From a bacterium (GTDB lineage Bacteria > Margulisbacteria > Marinamargulisbacteria > JAAEMD01): DNA of 15,366 nucleotides. Below, in pieces: positions 15,316-15,366 of the stretch; position 1 is the stretch's first letter, and each line of letters opens with the position of its first letter. The stretch covers positions 1 through 15,366 of the forward strand of contig JAAEMD010000053.1 of assembly GCA_024225875.1 (NCBI GenBank). Direction: 5' to 3'. Position numbers and translations under genes: made by a program. Under the pieces are notes generated by a model. It saw only the letters and a program-made list of their open reading frames with translations, ran no database searches and was not told the origin of the DNA.

Positions 15316-15366
15316 CTTTTCATTCCTTTCCTGGATTTAATGTCATCTTTCTTTTTTCCATGGCGC

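Overview
The window is AT-rich bacterial DNA from a diderm: it has lipobox lipoproteins and a small secreted protein ending in the C-terminal Phe typical of outer-membrane beta-barrels. No rRNA is present, so taxonomy is inferred. The most informative protein is the CBS-less IMP dehydrogenase GuaB3, whose sequence closely follows the cyanobacterial form. This fits a lineage near Cyanobacteria (Melainabacteria or Margulisbacteria type), but horizontal transfer cannot be excluded.

Layout. At 236-1087 (+) is a lipoprotein with a duplicated Pro-rich C-terminal module, followed by a strong hairpin. At 1310-2614 (+) is a fusion of an all-alpha dUTPase with FolD, behind a clear sigma70-like promoter. 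A minus-strand block follows in transcription order: mgtE (Mg2+ channel), recO, a divergent membrane pyrophosphatase, tpiA and a secreted cyclophilin; tpiA and the cyclophilin overlap by ATGA. At 8346-9357 a small outer-membrane-type protein gene is bracketed by three copies of a ~117-bp palindromic MITE-like repeat, one upstream and two tandem inverted copies downstream. Minus-strand guaB3-guaA (ATGA overlap) makes XMP and then GMP, and is preceded by a 33-codon ORF that itself overlaps guaB3. At 12569-13255 (+) is a DUF502 membrane protein.

From 13257 to the right end the character changes. A 5' half of a tRNA-Arg(UCG) gene is followed by tandem 11-bp repeats resembling recombinase arm sites. 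Then, on the minus strand, come an ORF6N-domain fragment, a small orphan ORF, a frameshifted small lipoprotein and a Rossmann methyltransferase whose start overlaps the restored stop of the lipoprotein. This looks like the decayed edge of an integrated accessory element.

Most of the window is core metabolism (folate and thymidylate, purine, glycolysis, Mg2+ and pyrophosphate). The points of most interest are the dUTPase-FolD fusion, the M-PPase with altered catalytic positions, the MITE-bracketed gene, and the lipoprotein-methyltransferase pair. I found no CRISPR array, defence system or intact transposase or integrase.
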